Assembly: GCA_030684515.1 (NCBI GenBank)
Contig: JAUXVJ010000009.1
Location: forward strand, 434,001 to 498,000
Direction of reading: 5' to 3'
Length of the DNA stretch: 64,000 nucleotides
Source: Actinomycetota bacterium
GTDB taxonomy: Bacteria > Actinomycetota > Actinomycetes > S36-B12
Shown: piece by piece, positions 51,611 through 60,257 of the stretch
Position numbering within the stretch: the stretch's first letter is position 1
How the letters are laid out: each line of letters opens with the position of its first letter
Notes under the pieces: model-generated
The model's input: only the letters and a program-made list of their open reading frames with translations
Database searches by the model: none
What the model was told of the DNA's origin: nothing
Translations under genes and position numbers: made by a program

Positions 51611-53937
51611 TCGACGTGCAGACGGGGCTGACCTCTTCAGAGGTGGCAGTCCGCATAGCCGCAGGACAGACGAACGTGGCCCCCTCGGCCACTAGTCGGA
51701 GTCTGTCGAGCATCATTCGGGCCAACACACTCACCTGGTTCAACCTCGTCATCGGATCGATGTGGGCAGTGATGCTGATCGTGGCTCCGATTCAGGATTC
51801 ACTGTTTGGCTTTGCGATTGTCGCCAACACTGCGATCGGCATCATCCAGGAGTACCGCGCTGCGCGTGCGTTGGAGAAGCTCTCCGTCCTTGGTGCAGCT
51901 CGCCCCGTCGTGCGTCGCGATGGCCAGGATCTCTCAGTCAGTGCAAGTGACGTCGTGCTCGATGATGTGCTCGTCCTGTCACCTGGTGATCAGTTGGTGG
52001 TGGATGGGGTGGTGCTGGAGTCGCAGGGTATGGAGATTGACGAAAGCCTGCTCACTGGCGAGGCCGATCCTGTGGACAAGGTCGCAGACGACGAGGCGAT
52101 GTCCGGATCCTTCGTTGTCGCGGGCAGTGGCCTGATGCGAGCAACAAGAGTCGGCCCGGACTCCTTCGCCGCGGGCTTGACCGAGCAGGCCAAGCAGTTC
52201 CATCTGACCAACTCTGAACTCCGTGATGCCATCAGTGGATTCATCCGCGTGGTGTCCTTCCTCCTGCTTCCCATTGGTGCGCTGCTGTTGTACTCGCAGC
52301 GCGTGCGAGCCGACGCAAGTTGGGACGATGCCATCCGCGGCACGATCGCCGGAATGGTCACGATGGTCCCTGAGGGCCTGGTGCTGCTGACCAGCATCGC
52401 GATGGCTGTTTCAGTTGTCCGCCTGGCTCAGATGAAAGTGCTTGTGCAGGACATGCCCGCCGTTGAAGTGCTTGCCCGCGTGGACACGATCTGCGTGGAC
52501 AAGACCGGAACATTGACTGAACCGGGCATGCATGTGCGCGATCTGGTCATCTTGCAAGGCAGCCAACAGGACGCCGAGCAAGCACTGGGAGCAATCGCCG
52601 CTGTTGAATCCTCGCCCAATCCAACTCTTGCTGCGGTGGCAGAGGCCTATGCCGATCCGGCTTGGCCGATCACTTCGATGGTGCCTTTCTCCAGCGCTCG
52701 TAAGTGGTCATCGGGAAGCTTCGGTGAGCACGGTACGTGGATCATCGGTGCGCCGGAGATGGTGCTCGACACGAATGATGCCGCGCTTGCCAAGGCACAA
52801 GAACTCAGCGCCGACGGCTCGCGTGTGCTGGCCTTGGCTCGCACCGACTCGGCCGAGATATCTCCAGATTCGCAATTGCAGGAACTGACGGCTGAAGCAC
52901 TCGTACTCATCGATCAGCAGTTGCGCGCAGATGCCGCAGAGACCGTGGCGTACTTCCTTGAGCAGGGGGTGACCGTCAAGGTGATCTCGGGAGACAACGC
53001 AGTCACGGTTGGCGCAATCGCCACCTTGGCTGGAGTACCAGGCGCCGAGGCGCCAGTTGATGCTCGCACCCTTCCCACTGATCCTGCAGAGCTGGCCGAG
53101 GTAGTCGCGGGAGCATCAGTGTTTGGTCGCGTGACCCCGACGCAGAAGCAGGCGATGGTCGACGCACTCCACTTGCGCGGCTCGACGGTTGCAATGACCG
53201 GCGATGGTGTCAACGATGTGCTTGCTTTGAAGTCTGCCGATCTTGGTATCTCAATGGGATCCGGATCAGCGGCAACACGAGCCGTTGCGCAGTTGGTGCT
53301 GTTGGACAACAAGTGGTCTGTGATGCCAAGTGTGGTCACTGAAGGTCGACGAGTGCTGGGCAACATTGAACGGGTATCTGACGTCTTTCTCACGAAATCG
53401 TTCTATGCCTTGCTTATCTCTGTCGCCACTGGCCTGTTTGCCGTTGAGTTTCCCTTCCTTCCAAGGCACCTGACACTCATCGGCGCCCTCACCATCGGGA
53501 TTCCGGGCTTCTTCCTGGCTCTGATGCCCAACACCGAACGATTCCGTCCCGGATTCTTCAAGCGAGTGCTGCTGTTCACTGCTCCTGCAGGCGCGATTTG
53601 TGCCATCGCTGCCTTCTCCAGTTACGGCACGGCACTGCGTCTTGGGGAACCGGTGGAAAGTGCTCAAGCCGCTGCCACGGTCACCTTGTTCATCGTGGCA
53701 ATCGCGGTACTGATCCAAAGTGCTCGCCCGCTGAACTTGCTTCGACTAGCAATCGTGCTCGGGATGATCCTTGCCTTCCTCGCAGTGCTGTTCATTCCTT
53801 TCCTGTCTGACTTCTTCGCGCTTTCGCTTGCTCCTGAGCGCTACTCGGTGGTGGCGGTGGGCGTGGGTGCCATCGGAGCCATCGGTGTCGCAATCGCCAC
53901 CCGCATTACTGATCGTTGGCGTCGGCCTCCGCAATGA
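51607..53937 (+). CDS. P-type cation ATPase (CtpE-like)
   Basis: 776-residue P-type ATPase with eight or so membrane segments. It contains [12 protein letters not shown] (A-domain), the phosphorylation motif [10 protein letters not shown], the ion-binding PEGL ([12 protein letters not shown]) and the hinge [19 protein letters not shown]. The overall pattern and the absence of an N-terminal metal domain match mycobacterial CtpE, linked to Ca2+ uptake. Coupled by ATGA to the Ppx/GppA gene and to the isomerase gene, which is unusual in the conserved ppx-isomerase-proC order. Confidence 0.9.
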   Translation: MIDVQTGLTSSEVAVRIAAGQTNVAPSATSRSLSSIIRANTLTWFNLVIGSMWAVMLIVAPIQDSLFGFAIVANTAIGIIQEYRAARALEKLSVLGAARPVVRRDGQDLSVSASDVVLDDVLVLSPGDQLVVDGVVLESQGMEIDESLLTGEADPVDKVADDEAMSGSFVVAGSGLMRATRVGPDSFAAGLTEQAKQFHLTNSELRDAISGFIRVVSFLLLPIGALLLYSQRVRADASWDDAIRGTIAGMVTMVPEGLVLLTSIAMAVSVVRLAQMKVLVQDMPAVEVLARVDTICVDKTGTLTEPGMHVRDLVILQGSQQDAEQALGAIAAVESSPNPTLAAVAEAYADPAWPITSMVPFSSARKWSSGSFGEHGTWIIGAPEMVLDTNDAALAKAQELSADGSRVLALARTDSAEISPDSQLQELTAEALVLIDQQLRADAAETVAYFLEQGVTVKVISGDNAVTVGAIATLAGVPGAEAPVDARTLPTDPAELAEVVAGASVFGRVTPTQKQAMVDALHLRGSTVAMTGDGVNDVLALKSADLGISMGSGSAATRAVAQLVLLDNKWSVMPSVVTEGRRVLGNIERVSDVFLTKSFYALLISVATGLFAVEFPFLPRHLTLIGALTIGIPGFFLALMPNTERFRPGFFKRVLLFTAPAGAICAIAAFSSYGTALRLGEPVESAQAAATVTLFIVAIAVLIQSARPLNLLRLAIVLGMILAFLAVLFIPFLSDFFALSLAPERYSVVAVGVGAIGAIGVAIATRITDRWRRPPQ

Positions 53938-54722
53938 GTTCCCTTGTCGGTCTGTCGTCCTCGTCTGTGTTCCCCGAGGGAACCGGCGTCGCGTTCCAGA
54001 TGGCTGCCGATCTGGGCTATGACGGAGTTGAAGTCATGGTCGGCACCGATGCGTTGAGCCAGGATTCCTATGCCCTGCTTGATCTTGTACAGACCCATCA
54101 GGTGCCGGTGCTGTCCATCCACTCTCCATGCCTGTTGGTAACCCAGCGGGTCTGGGGCACCGAGCCGTGGGGAAAGCTGCAACGAGCCCAAACGGTAGCC
54201 GAGCAACTCGGCGCGCGCACGGTTGTCGTGCATCCGCCCTTCCGATGGCAGCGTGGCTACGCGCAAGGATTCGTCGAAGGATTAGCGCGGATGAAGGACG
54301 AGACTGAAATCCAGTTTGCAGTGGAGAACATGTTTCCCTGGCGCGCGCTTTCACAGGAGATCACTGCGTATGCACCGGGATGGGATGTCCGCGATGAGGA
54401 CTACCCGCACACCACCGTCGATCTTTCGCACACAGCGGTATCCAGGACCGATGCGATGCAGCTCATGCACGATCTCGGTTCACGCGTTGCGCACATGCAC
54501 CTCGCTGACGGCACTGGCTCAGCACGCGATGAGCACTTGATCCCTGGTCGGGGTACCCAGCCGGTCGCTGAAGTGCTGACACATCTGGCGAACACCGGAT
54601 TCACGGGCAATCTCATCGTTGAGGTCAACACCCGATCGGCAGCCAATGCAGACGAACGCTCGGTTGATCTTGCGGAGGCATTGGCCTTCGCCCGTGATCA
54701 CAGCGTCCCCATGGCAGGCTAG
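53934..54722 (+). CDS. Sugar phosphate isomerase/epimerase (AP endonuclease 2 fold)
   Basis: A 262-residue TIM-barrel protein of the AP_endonuc_2/xylose isomerase-like family. Metal-ligand segments visible are [37 protein letters not shown] and VEVNTRS. Position before proC matches the Rv0498-type protein. Real substrate unknown. The start is at ATG 53934, overlapping the ATPase stop. Confidence 0.85.
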   Translation: MSSLVGLSSSSVFPEGTGVAFQMAADLGYDGVEVMVGTDALSQDSYALLDLVQTHQVPVLSIHSPCLLVTQRVWGTEPWGKLQRAQTVAEQLGARTVVVHPPFRWQRGYAQGFVEGLARMKDETEIQFAVENMFPWRALSQEITAYAPGWDVRDEDYPHTTVDLSHTAVSRTDAMQLMHDLGSRVAHMHLADGTGSARDEHLIPGRGTQPVAEVLTHLANTGFTGNLIVEVNTRSAANADERSVDLAEALAFARDHSVPMAG

Positions 54723-54766
54723 GTCGGGTAGTCACAATCGATTGCGATCCAGGAGAAGAGGTGGGG

Positions 54767-55561
54767 ATGACTCGGATAGCCGTGCTCGGGGGTGGAGTCA
54801 TGGGCGAAGCCTTGATCGCCGGACTGCTCCAGTTCGATCCACAGCCCTCAATCACGGTGGTGGAGAAACTCGCCGCGCGAGCACAGGAGCTGACAGATCG
54901 CTATTCAATTCAGAGCGCCCCTGCGAGGCAGGCAGTCTCCGACGCGGACGTCGTCATCGCCGTCGTGAAGCCGCAGGACATGCGCGAGGCATTGTCGGAT
55001 ATTTCGGACGCGGTGCCCCAGTCCGCCTTGGTCATCTCAATCGCTGCCGGCATCACCACGGCTTTCATCTCAAGCCTGCTTCCGCAGGTCTCTGTGGTGC
55101 GCGCGATGCCCAATACACCCGCTCGAATTCAGCGCGGCGTGATCGGCATCAGTGCGGGCGTGAGTTGCGCCCCTGAACAGTTCGAGAATGCTGCGGTTCT
55201 GCTTGGATCCGTGGGACTGGTGCTTGAGATTCCCGAAGAGCAGCAGGATGCAATCACCGCAACATCAGGCAGCGGTCCCGCGTACCTCTTCTATCTCGCC
55301 GAAGCGATGATGCGTGGCGCAGAGGAGTCGGGATTGAGTGCCGATGACGCACGTGCAGCAGTCGTGCACACTCTGCTGGGCTCGGCAGAACTTCTCGCAG
55401 CATCATCTGAATCGCCCTCAACTCTGCGTACCAATGTGACTTCGCCCAATGGCACGACTGCTGCAGCCATTGCGGTCTTGAACGAGCAAGGTGTCAGTGA
55501 CGCAATCGTCAAAGCGATGCTCGCGGCACGCGATCGAAGTCAGGAGCTCGCGAGCTCATGA
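54767..55561 (+). CDS. proC: Pyrroline-5-carboxylate reductase
   Basis: Last enzyme of proline synthesis, using NAD(P)H; about 264 residues. The Rossmann motif RIAVLGGGVMGEALIAGLL, the VVRAMPNTPARI loop and the catalytic signature ATSGSGPAYLFYLAEAM with TLLGSAELL are intact. The ATG at 54767 is preferred, with GAGGTGGGG upstream. It overlaps the deacetylase gene (ATGA). Confidence 0.95.
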   Translation: MTRIAVLGGGVMGEALIAGLLQFDPQPSITVVEKLAARAQELTDRYSIQSAPARQAVSDADVVIAVVKPQDMREALSDISDAVPQSALVISIAAGITTAFISSLLPQVSVVRAMPNTPARIQRGVIGISAGVSCAPEQFENAAVLLGSVGLVLEIPEEQQDAITATSGSGPAYLFYLAEAMMRGAEESGLSADDARAAVVHTLLGSAELLAASSESPSTLRTNVTSPNGTTAAAIAVLNEQGVSDAIVKAMLAARDRSQELASS

Positions 55562-56754
55562 GTGCTCACGTGGGTGTGGTCTGGGATGACGCGCTCAGCG
55601 GCTATGACCTGGGCCCTTCGCATCCACTTGCACCGATGCGTGCGCAACTCGCCATGCGCCTATCTCATGAGTTCGGATTGTTCTCCCATGTGAACGTTGA
55701 ATTGCTGGATGAAGTTGAACCGGTTGAACGAGAACTCCTCGAGCGAGTGCACACCGGCGACTACATCGACGCAGTGATCGCTGCATCTGATGACCTTGAC
55801 ACGATCGATCTTGCACACGGTTTGGGCACACCCGACGTTCCTGTGTTCCCCGACATGCATCGCGAATCAGCGCGGGTTGTTGGCGCCACACTCAGGGGAG
55901 TGCGCGCAGTGCACTCTGGCGAGTTTGAGCATGTGGTCAGCTTGTCCGGCGGGCACCACCATGCGCTGCCAGGCGCAGCTGAGGGCTTCTGTGTCTACAA
56001 CGACCTTGGGGTATCGATTCAGTGGCTGCTTGATGCCGGCTACGAGCGCATTGCCTATCTGGATCTGGATGTGCATCACGGCGACGGAGTACAGGCCATG
56101 TTCTGGGATGACCCGCGGGTGGTCACCATCTCACTGCATGAGAGCCCAAGGACGCTGTTCCCGGGCAGCGGCTACCCCACTGAGATTGGCGGACCCAACG
56201 CCGAGGGCAGCGCCATCAATGTCGCCCTTCCGGCTGGTACTGGAGATCAAGGATGGCTCAGAGCGTTCTCCGCAGTTGTGCCGGACATTCTCGAAGTCTT
56301 CCAACCGCAGATCCTGGTGACGCAGCAAGGAGCCGACGCTCACCTGCTGGATCCGCTGGCCCACCTGACGATGAGCATTGATGGCCAGCGGATGTCCTAT
56401 GAGCTCGTCCATCGCTGGGCGCATCAGTATGCAGATGGCAAATGGCTGGCAGTCGGTGGCGGCGGCTACGCCTGTCCTGAGGTTGTGCCGCGCGCTTGGA
56501 CCCATCTCATTGCCGAGATCACCGGGCATCCCATCGATCCAGGCGCGATGGTGCCGCAGGCCTACTGCGCCTTCGTGGATTCGGCATTGCACAGACCAAG
56601 TCCTGAGCGGATGACCGATGGGCAGACTCCCTGGGCCCGGCCATTTGAGTTCGGATTCGATCCGGAAGACCCTGTTGACCAAGCAATTCTGGCTACTCGC
56701 AAGGCGGTGTACCCGTTCTGGGGGCTGGTCACTGAGCCCGTGGACTGGTTCTAA
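55558..56754 (+). CDS. AcuC-like histone-deacetylase-family protein
   Basis: A 398-residue zinc deacetylase. The active site is visible as SLSGGHHHALPGAAEGFCVYNDLG (His-His pair and general acid) and YLDLDVHHGDGVQAMFWDD with metal Asp and His, plus the GADAHLLDPLAHL ligand. It resembles AcuC, which reverses acetylation of acetyl-CoA synthetase and other proteins. It overlaps proC, so it may be in the same transcript. Confidence 0.9.
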   Translation: MSAHVGVVWDDALSGYDLGPSHPLAPMRAQLAMRLSHEFGLFSHVNVELLDEVEPVERELLERVHTGDYIDAVIAASDDLDTIDLAHGLGTPDVPVFPDMHRESARVVGATLRGVRAVHSGEFEHVVSLSGGHHHALPGAAEGFCVYNDLGVSIQWLLDAGYERIAYLDLDVHHGDGVQAMFWDDPRVVTISLHESPRTLFPGSGYPTEIGGPNAEGSAINVALPAGTGDQGWLRAFSAVVPDILEVFQPQILVTQQGADAHLLDPLAHLTMSIDGQRMSYELVHRWAHQYADGKWLAVGGGGYACPEVVPRAWTHLIAEITGHPIDPGAMVPQAYCAFVDSALHRPSPERMTDGQTPWARPFEFGFDPEDPVDQAILATRKAVYPFWGLVTEPVDWF

Positions 56755-56878
56755 CTGAGCGCAAATCTGTCCCCCATCTTTGCAATGCAGCGCGTGGGGA
56801 CTAGATTGCCGTTTCGCGTTGCAAGTCGTTGGTCACCGGGGTGCTGGTGCGGCTGTGCAACAGGAAGTTTGGTGGGAA

Positions 56879-57085
56879 ATGTCGACAGGCGCTGACCGGT
56901 CACTGAGCGAGGTCCGTTTCCTGACTGTGGCCGAGGTTGCAGCCCTGATGCGGGTATCCAAGATGACCGTGTATCGCCTGGTGCACCACGGTGAGCTTCC
57001 GGCAGTTCGAGTCGGCCGATCCTTTCGAGTTCCCGAGCAGGCAGTGCAGGACTACCTCCGCGATTCATTCGTCGATATCGCCTGA
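56879..57085 (+). CDS. Excisionase-type helix-turn-helix DNA-binding protein
   Basis: A 68-residue protein with a single MerR/excisionase-like HTH domain (FLTVAEVAALMRVSKMTVYR LVHHGE; helix-turn-helix at about 14-38 and a wing PAVRVGRSFRVPEQAV). This matches the small protein between proC and the bS22 gene in mycobacteria (Rv0500A type). The ATG at 56879 follows GGTGGG. The gap before it (56755-56878) probably holds its promoter; I see no clear dyad. Confidence 0.88.
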   Translation: MSTGADRSLSEVRFLTVAEVAALMRVSKMTVYRLVHHGELPAVRVGRSFRVPEQAVQDYLRDSFVDIA

Positions 57086-57218
57086 TCTGCGGGGGCGTGG
57101 CGCTTCATAGCCCGCCAAAGCCAGTGAGATTGCCGCCACGCTAGGCTCGGCTGTCCACACCACAGGATTCCTTCGTGGATCCCGCAAGTTTGTTCACACA
57201 CTACGTGAGGTTTCATCA

Positions 57219-57317
57219 ATGGGCTCAGTTATCAAGAAGCGTCGCAAGCGGATGGCGAAGAAGAAGCATCGCAAACTGCTGCGTCGCACACGAGTCCAGC
57301 GTCGCAATAAGAAGTAG
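57219..57317 (+). CDS. 32-residue ribosomal protein bS22 / AURKAIP1-type
   Basis: Encodes the very basic peptide starting [20 protein letters not shown] and ending RVQRRNKK. This is the conserved actinobacterial small-subunit peptide of the AURKAIP1/COX24 domain (bS22, Rv0500B type), which is often missed because of its size. The ATG at 57219 lacks a strong ribosome site. It lies between the HTH and the acyltransferase genes, its usual place. The 133-base gap before it contains GC-rich repeats only. Confidence 0.9.
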   Translation: MGSVIKKRRKRMAKKKHRKLLRRTRVQRRNKK

Positions 57318-57332
57318 CGCTAGATTCGGGCC

Positions 57333-58259
57333 GTGGCCAATGCTTCGCAAGCGGCTCGAGCTGCGGGCAATACCGGCCCGACGGCCCCTCGGCCCAGCGT
57401 TCAAGCAAGCCTTCCGCCCGCTGACAGTGGCGACGGCTTCCTGCACCTGTGTGCAGTGATTCAGGATGCACTGTCGTCCAACGGGGCTATTGACGAATTC
57501 GGATTCGATCCAGAATTCACCACGCACCTTCTGCTGCCCGTCCTGAGGCCGCTGTATCGATCCTGGTTTCGCATCGATGTTGAAGGCGCCGAGAACGTGC
57601 CCAGTGCGGGTGCCGGGCTTGTGGTGTCCAATCACGCGGGAGCGATCGCTGTCGACGCGGTGATGACCCAAGTCGCCGCACACGATGCCCTGCCCACGCC
57701 ACGTTACCTGCGGATGCTCACTGCAGATCTCGTGTTCAGGATCCCGATCCTTGCTGACATCGCAACGCGCGCAGGGCATGTGCGCGCCAGTGTGCCTACC
57801 GCCGAGACCCTGCTCTCGCGCGGTGAGTTGGTCGGGGTGTGGCCCGAAGGCTTCAAGGGAGTCGGCAAGCCCTTCCACAAGAGATACCAACTGCAGCGGT
57901 TTGGTCGAGGCGGCTTTGTCTCTGTTGCACTGAGCACTGGGGCGCCGCTGATCCCCACGGCGATTGTGGGTTCCGAAGAGATCTACCCGATCATTGGTGA
58001 TGCGCAGGGTCTGGCCCGATTGTTGGACCTTCCGTACTTTCCGATCACGCCATCATTTCCGTGGCTTGGCCCATTGGGAATGATCCCGGCGCCCAGCAAA
58101 TGGACTATACGTTTTGGCGAAGCGATTGACACCAGTGGTTACGGTCCTGAAGCCGCCAATGATCCGGAGGTGGTGTTTGCGCTCGCTGATCTGATGCGAG
58201 ACCGAATCCAGCAGATGCTCATTTCGATGCTCTTGCATCGGACCAATGTCTTTGAGTGA
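57333..58259 (+). CDS. Phospholipid acyltransferase (PlsC/LPLAT-like)
   Basis: A 308-residue protein with a PlsC-type acyltransferase domain. The first ~50 residues are polar and low in complexity. The catalytic NHxxxxxD motif is NHAGAIAVD (about residue 99), followed by WPEGFKGVGKP and the IPTAIVGSEEIYP segment. Likely lysophosphatidate or related acyl transfer at the membrane face. It starts with GTG 15 bases after bS22. The stop meets the convergent HAD gene. Confidence 0.85.
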   Translation: MANASQAARAAGNTGPTAPRPSVQASLPPADSGDGFLHLCAVIQDALSSNGAIDEFGFDPEFTTHLLLPVLRPLYRSWFRIDVEGAENVPSAGAGLVVSNHAGAIAVDAVMTQVAAHDALPTPRYLRMLTADLVFRIPILADIATRAGHVRASVPTAETLLSRGELVGVWPEGFKGVGKPFHKRYQLQRFGRGGFVSVALSTGAPLIPTAIVGSEEIYPIIGDAQGLARLLDLPYFPITPSFPWLGPLGMIPAPSKWTIRFGEAIDTSGYGPEAANDPEVVFALADLMRDRIQQMLISMLLHRTNVFE

Positions 58260-58260
58260 A

Positions 58261-59121
58261 CTAGCGCGATGCCCGGCCGGCCCGGCCGGCGAGATAACCG
58301 ACGAGCATGCCAGCAGCCAGTCCGCCCGCGACTACAACGGAGGTTGAGCCCACTGCTTTGTGCACATGACGTCGAGCCCGGAAGTCCTGAATCGGCCATG
58401 AGTGCAATCGAGCATGGGCGCGAAGCTGTGGATCCGGATTGACCACCACTGGGTGGCCAACGCAACCGAGCATCGGCAAGTCATTCGTTGAGTCCGAGTA
58501 TGCCCAGCAGTTCGAGAGATCCAAGCCTTCGCGATGTGCGAGTGCTTGTACGGCTTCGGCTTTGGCCTTGCCGTGCAGCGGCGCACCCACGAGGCATCCG
58601 GTGTACGCGCCGTCTGATATTTCAGACACCGTGCCAAGAGCACCGGTGAGGCCGAGCCTGCGGGCGATGACTTGGGCCAGTTCGATTGGTGTTGCCGTGA
58701 CCAGCCACACCTGACGGCCGGCATCCAGATGCTCTTGTGCAAGTGCGAGAGTTCCGGGAATCAGTTTGTCGACCATCGAGTCATCGAAGATTGCCTGGCC
58801 AAAGGCGATGATCTCGTCGACTTTTCGGCCTTTGACAAATGCAAGTGCAGCCTCTGTGGCCTCGGCCATGTCCTCGGCATTCTCGGTTCCGCGCAGGATG
58901 AATCTTGCCTGTGCCATCCCAAAGCCGATGAGTTCACCAGTGGTGAAGAACTTGCGGCGAGCCATGCCAACGGCGACATGAAACAAGCTGGCGCCGCGCA
59001 TGATCGTGTTGTCGACATCAAAGAACGCAGCGGCTCGCGCGGGGTCAAACTCACTGGGCAGTTGAGCTGCGGCTGCCGACGCAAGACCAGCGACACGCGC
59101 CCGGTCGACACCCTCATTCAT
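58261..59121 (-). CDS. HAD-IB phosphatase (SerB-like) with C-terminal membrane anchor
   Basis: A 286-residue protein. Motif I is FFDVDNTIMRGAS (catalytic Asp), motif II VTATPIEL and motif IV YSDSTNDLPML, as in the SerB/phosphoserine-phosphatase-like HAD-IB group. A C-terminal hydrophobic stretch (SVVVAGGLAAGMLVGYLAG) and RAGRASR tail suggest a membrane anchor. It corresponds in position to Rv0505c. It converges on the acyltransferase gene and diverges from the glutaredoxin-like gene with only 23 bases between starts. Confidence 0.88.
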   Translation of the reverse strand: MNEGVDRARVAGLASAAAAQLPSEFDPARAAAFFDVDNTIMRGASLFHVAVGMARRKFFTTGELIGFGMAQARFILRGTENAEDMAEATEAALAFVKGRKVDEIIAFGQAIFDDSMVDKLIPGTLALAQEHLDAGRQVWLVTATPIELAQVIARRLGLTGALGTVSEISDGAYTGCLVGAPLHGKAKAEAVQALAHREGLDLSNCWAYSDSTNDLPMLGCVGHPVVVNPDPQLRAHARLHSWPIQDFRARRHVHKAVGSTSVVVAGGLAAGMLVGYLAGRAGRASR

Positions 59122-59144
59122 CGTGCGAGCGTAGTCTGCGCGAC

Positions 59145-59396
59145 ATGGACCAGCCCCGCGCTTCTCGCGTGCAGCTGTTGAGCAAGCCGCATTGTCATCT
59201 CTGTGACGATGCGCGAAGTGTGGTCAGCGCGGTGTGCAGCGAACTCGATATTGCGTGGACCGAAGCCTCGATCATGGACGATCCGTCGTTGTACGACGAA
59301 TATTGGGAGCGAATCCCTGTGGTGCTCGTGGATGAGCGAGTGGTGCAGTTCTGGCGGATAAATCCAGAGATCCTACGAGGGGCGTTATCCGTATAA
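59145..59396 (+). CDS. Glutaredoxin-like thiol protein
   Basis: An 83-residue thioredoxin-fold protein. The redox motif is CHLC (KPHCHLCDDARSVV), then RIPVVLVDERVVQFWRINPE holds the cis-Pro. It matches the actinobacterial glutaredoxin family beside rex/hemA. In mycothiol organisms it may act with mycoredoxin or as a mixed-disulfide reductase. ATG at 59145. Confidence 0.87.
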   Translation: MDQPRASRVQLLSKPHCHLCDDARSVVSAVCSELDIAWTEASIMDDPSLYDEYWERIPVVLVDERVVQFWRINPEILRGALSV

Positions 59397-59419
59397 CGGA
59401 CGCCACCGTCCGATGAACT

Positions 59420-59437
59420 TTGTGACTTCGTGCACGA
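59420..59437 (+). promoter_or_regulatory. Candidate Rex operator upstream of rex
   Basis: TTGTGA-C-TTCG-TGCACGA resembles the Rex site TTGTGAA-N4-TTCACAA: the left arm is nearly perfect and the right arm is partial. It lies 104 bases before the rex start, so autoregulation by the NADH/NAD+ ratio is likely, but not proven. Confidence 0.5.
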
Positions 59438-59540
59438 ATCCTTACCCTTAGCAGGCGGCCAGCACCCTCGGGCCGAATTCGGTGGGTCTTCCCACGGCAT
59501 CTCCCGATGCTGACGCCTACCGGACGAACCCTGGAGCACT

Positions 59541-60257
59541 GTGTCCCTGTCCCGCCAACTTGGCCCGAGTCGCACGCGCGACGATGGGCGCGGGATTCCT
59601 GACGCCACTGTGGCGCGATTGCCGGTGTATCACCGCGTGCTGCGAGATCTTGCAGATGATGGCGTGCAGACCGTCTCCTCTGAACACCTGGCTCTGGCAT
59701 GTGGCGTCAGCTCGGCCAAATTGCGCAAGGACCTCTCGCATCTTGGCTCCTACGGCACGCGCGGAGTTGGCTACGACGTCTCCTTCCTGAGCTACCACAT
59801 CAGTCGCGAGCTTGGCTTGAGCCAGCCGTGGGGTGTGGTCATCGTCGGGGTTGGCAACCTCGGGCATGCCCTGGTCTCCTACCGGGGCTTTGCCTCCCGC
59901 GGATTTGAGATCGTGGGCCTTCTTGACTCGCATCCGGATGTGGTCGGTGAGCAGGTCTGCGCCAGCGGGGTCGATCTGCTTGTTCAGCCCATGTCCGAGC
60001 TGGAACAAGTGGTGCGCTCCAGTGGCGCGCACATTGGTGTGATCGCCACCCCGGCAGACGCAGCACAAGGCGTGTGCGACCGACTCGTAGCTGCGGGAGT
60101 TCGCAGCATTTTGAACTTTGCACCGATGGTGCTGGTTGTTCCTGAAGGAGTAGAAGTGCGCAAGGTCGATCTAGCTGTAGAACTGCAAATCCTGGCCTTT
60201 CACGAACAACGTCGCGTCGATGACTCCAGCCCATTGGCGCAGGTGATGCAGGCATGA
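59541..60257 (+). CDS. rex: Redox-sensing transcriptional repressor Rex
   Basis: A 238-residue NADH-sensing repressor. The N-terminal winged helix is visible as ARLPVYHRVLRDLAD and SSAKLRKDLSHLGSYGTRGVGYDV, followed by a Rossmann domain starting GVVIVGVGNLGHALVSYRGF and the swapped C-terminal helix (VELQILAFHEQ). It releases DNA when NADH is high, controlling respiratory and fermentative genes. The GTG at 59541 is the start. ATGA overlap with the next gene; a Rex-like site lies upstream. Confidence 0.95.
   Translation: MSLSRQLGPSRTRDDGRGIPDATVARLPVYHRVLRDLADDGVQTVSSEHLALACGVSSAKLRKDLSHLGSYGTRGVGYDVSFLSYHISRELGLSQPWGVVIVGVGNLGHALVSYRGFASRGFEIVGLLDSHPDVVGEQVCASGVDLLVQPMSELEQVVRSSGAHIGVIATPADAAQGVCDRLVAAGVRSILNFAPMVLVVPEGVEVRKVDLAVELQILAFHEQRRVDDSSPLAQVMQA

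Noticed and set aside
57086-57218. Possible tRNA or regulatory RNA in the gap before bS22.
   Set aside because: No cloverleaf or T-loop (GTTCGAnTC) pattern is visible; only GC-rich local repeats.
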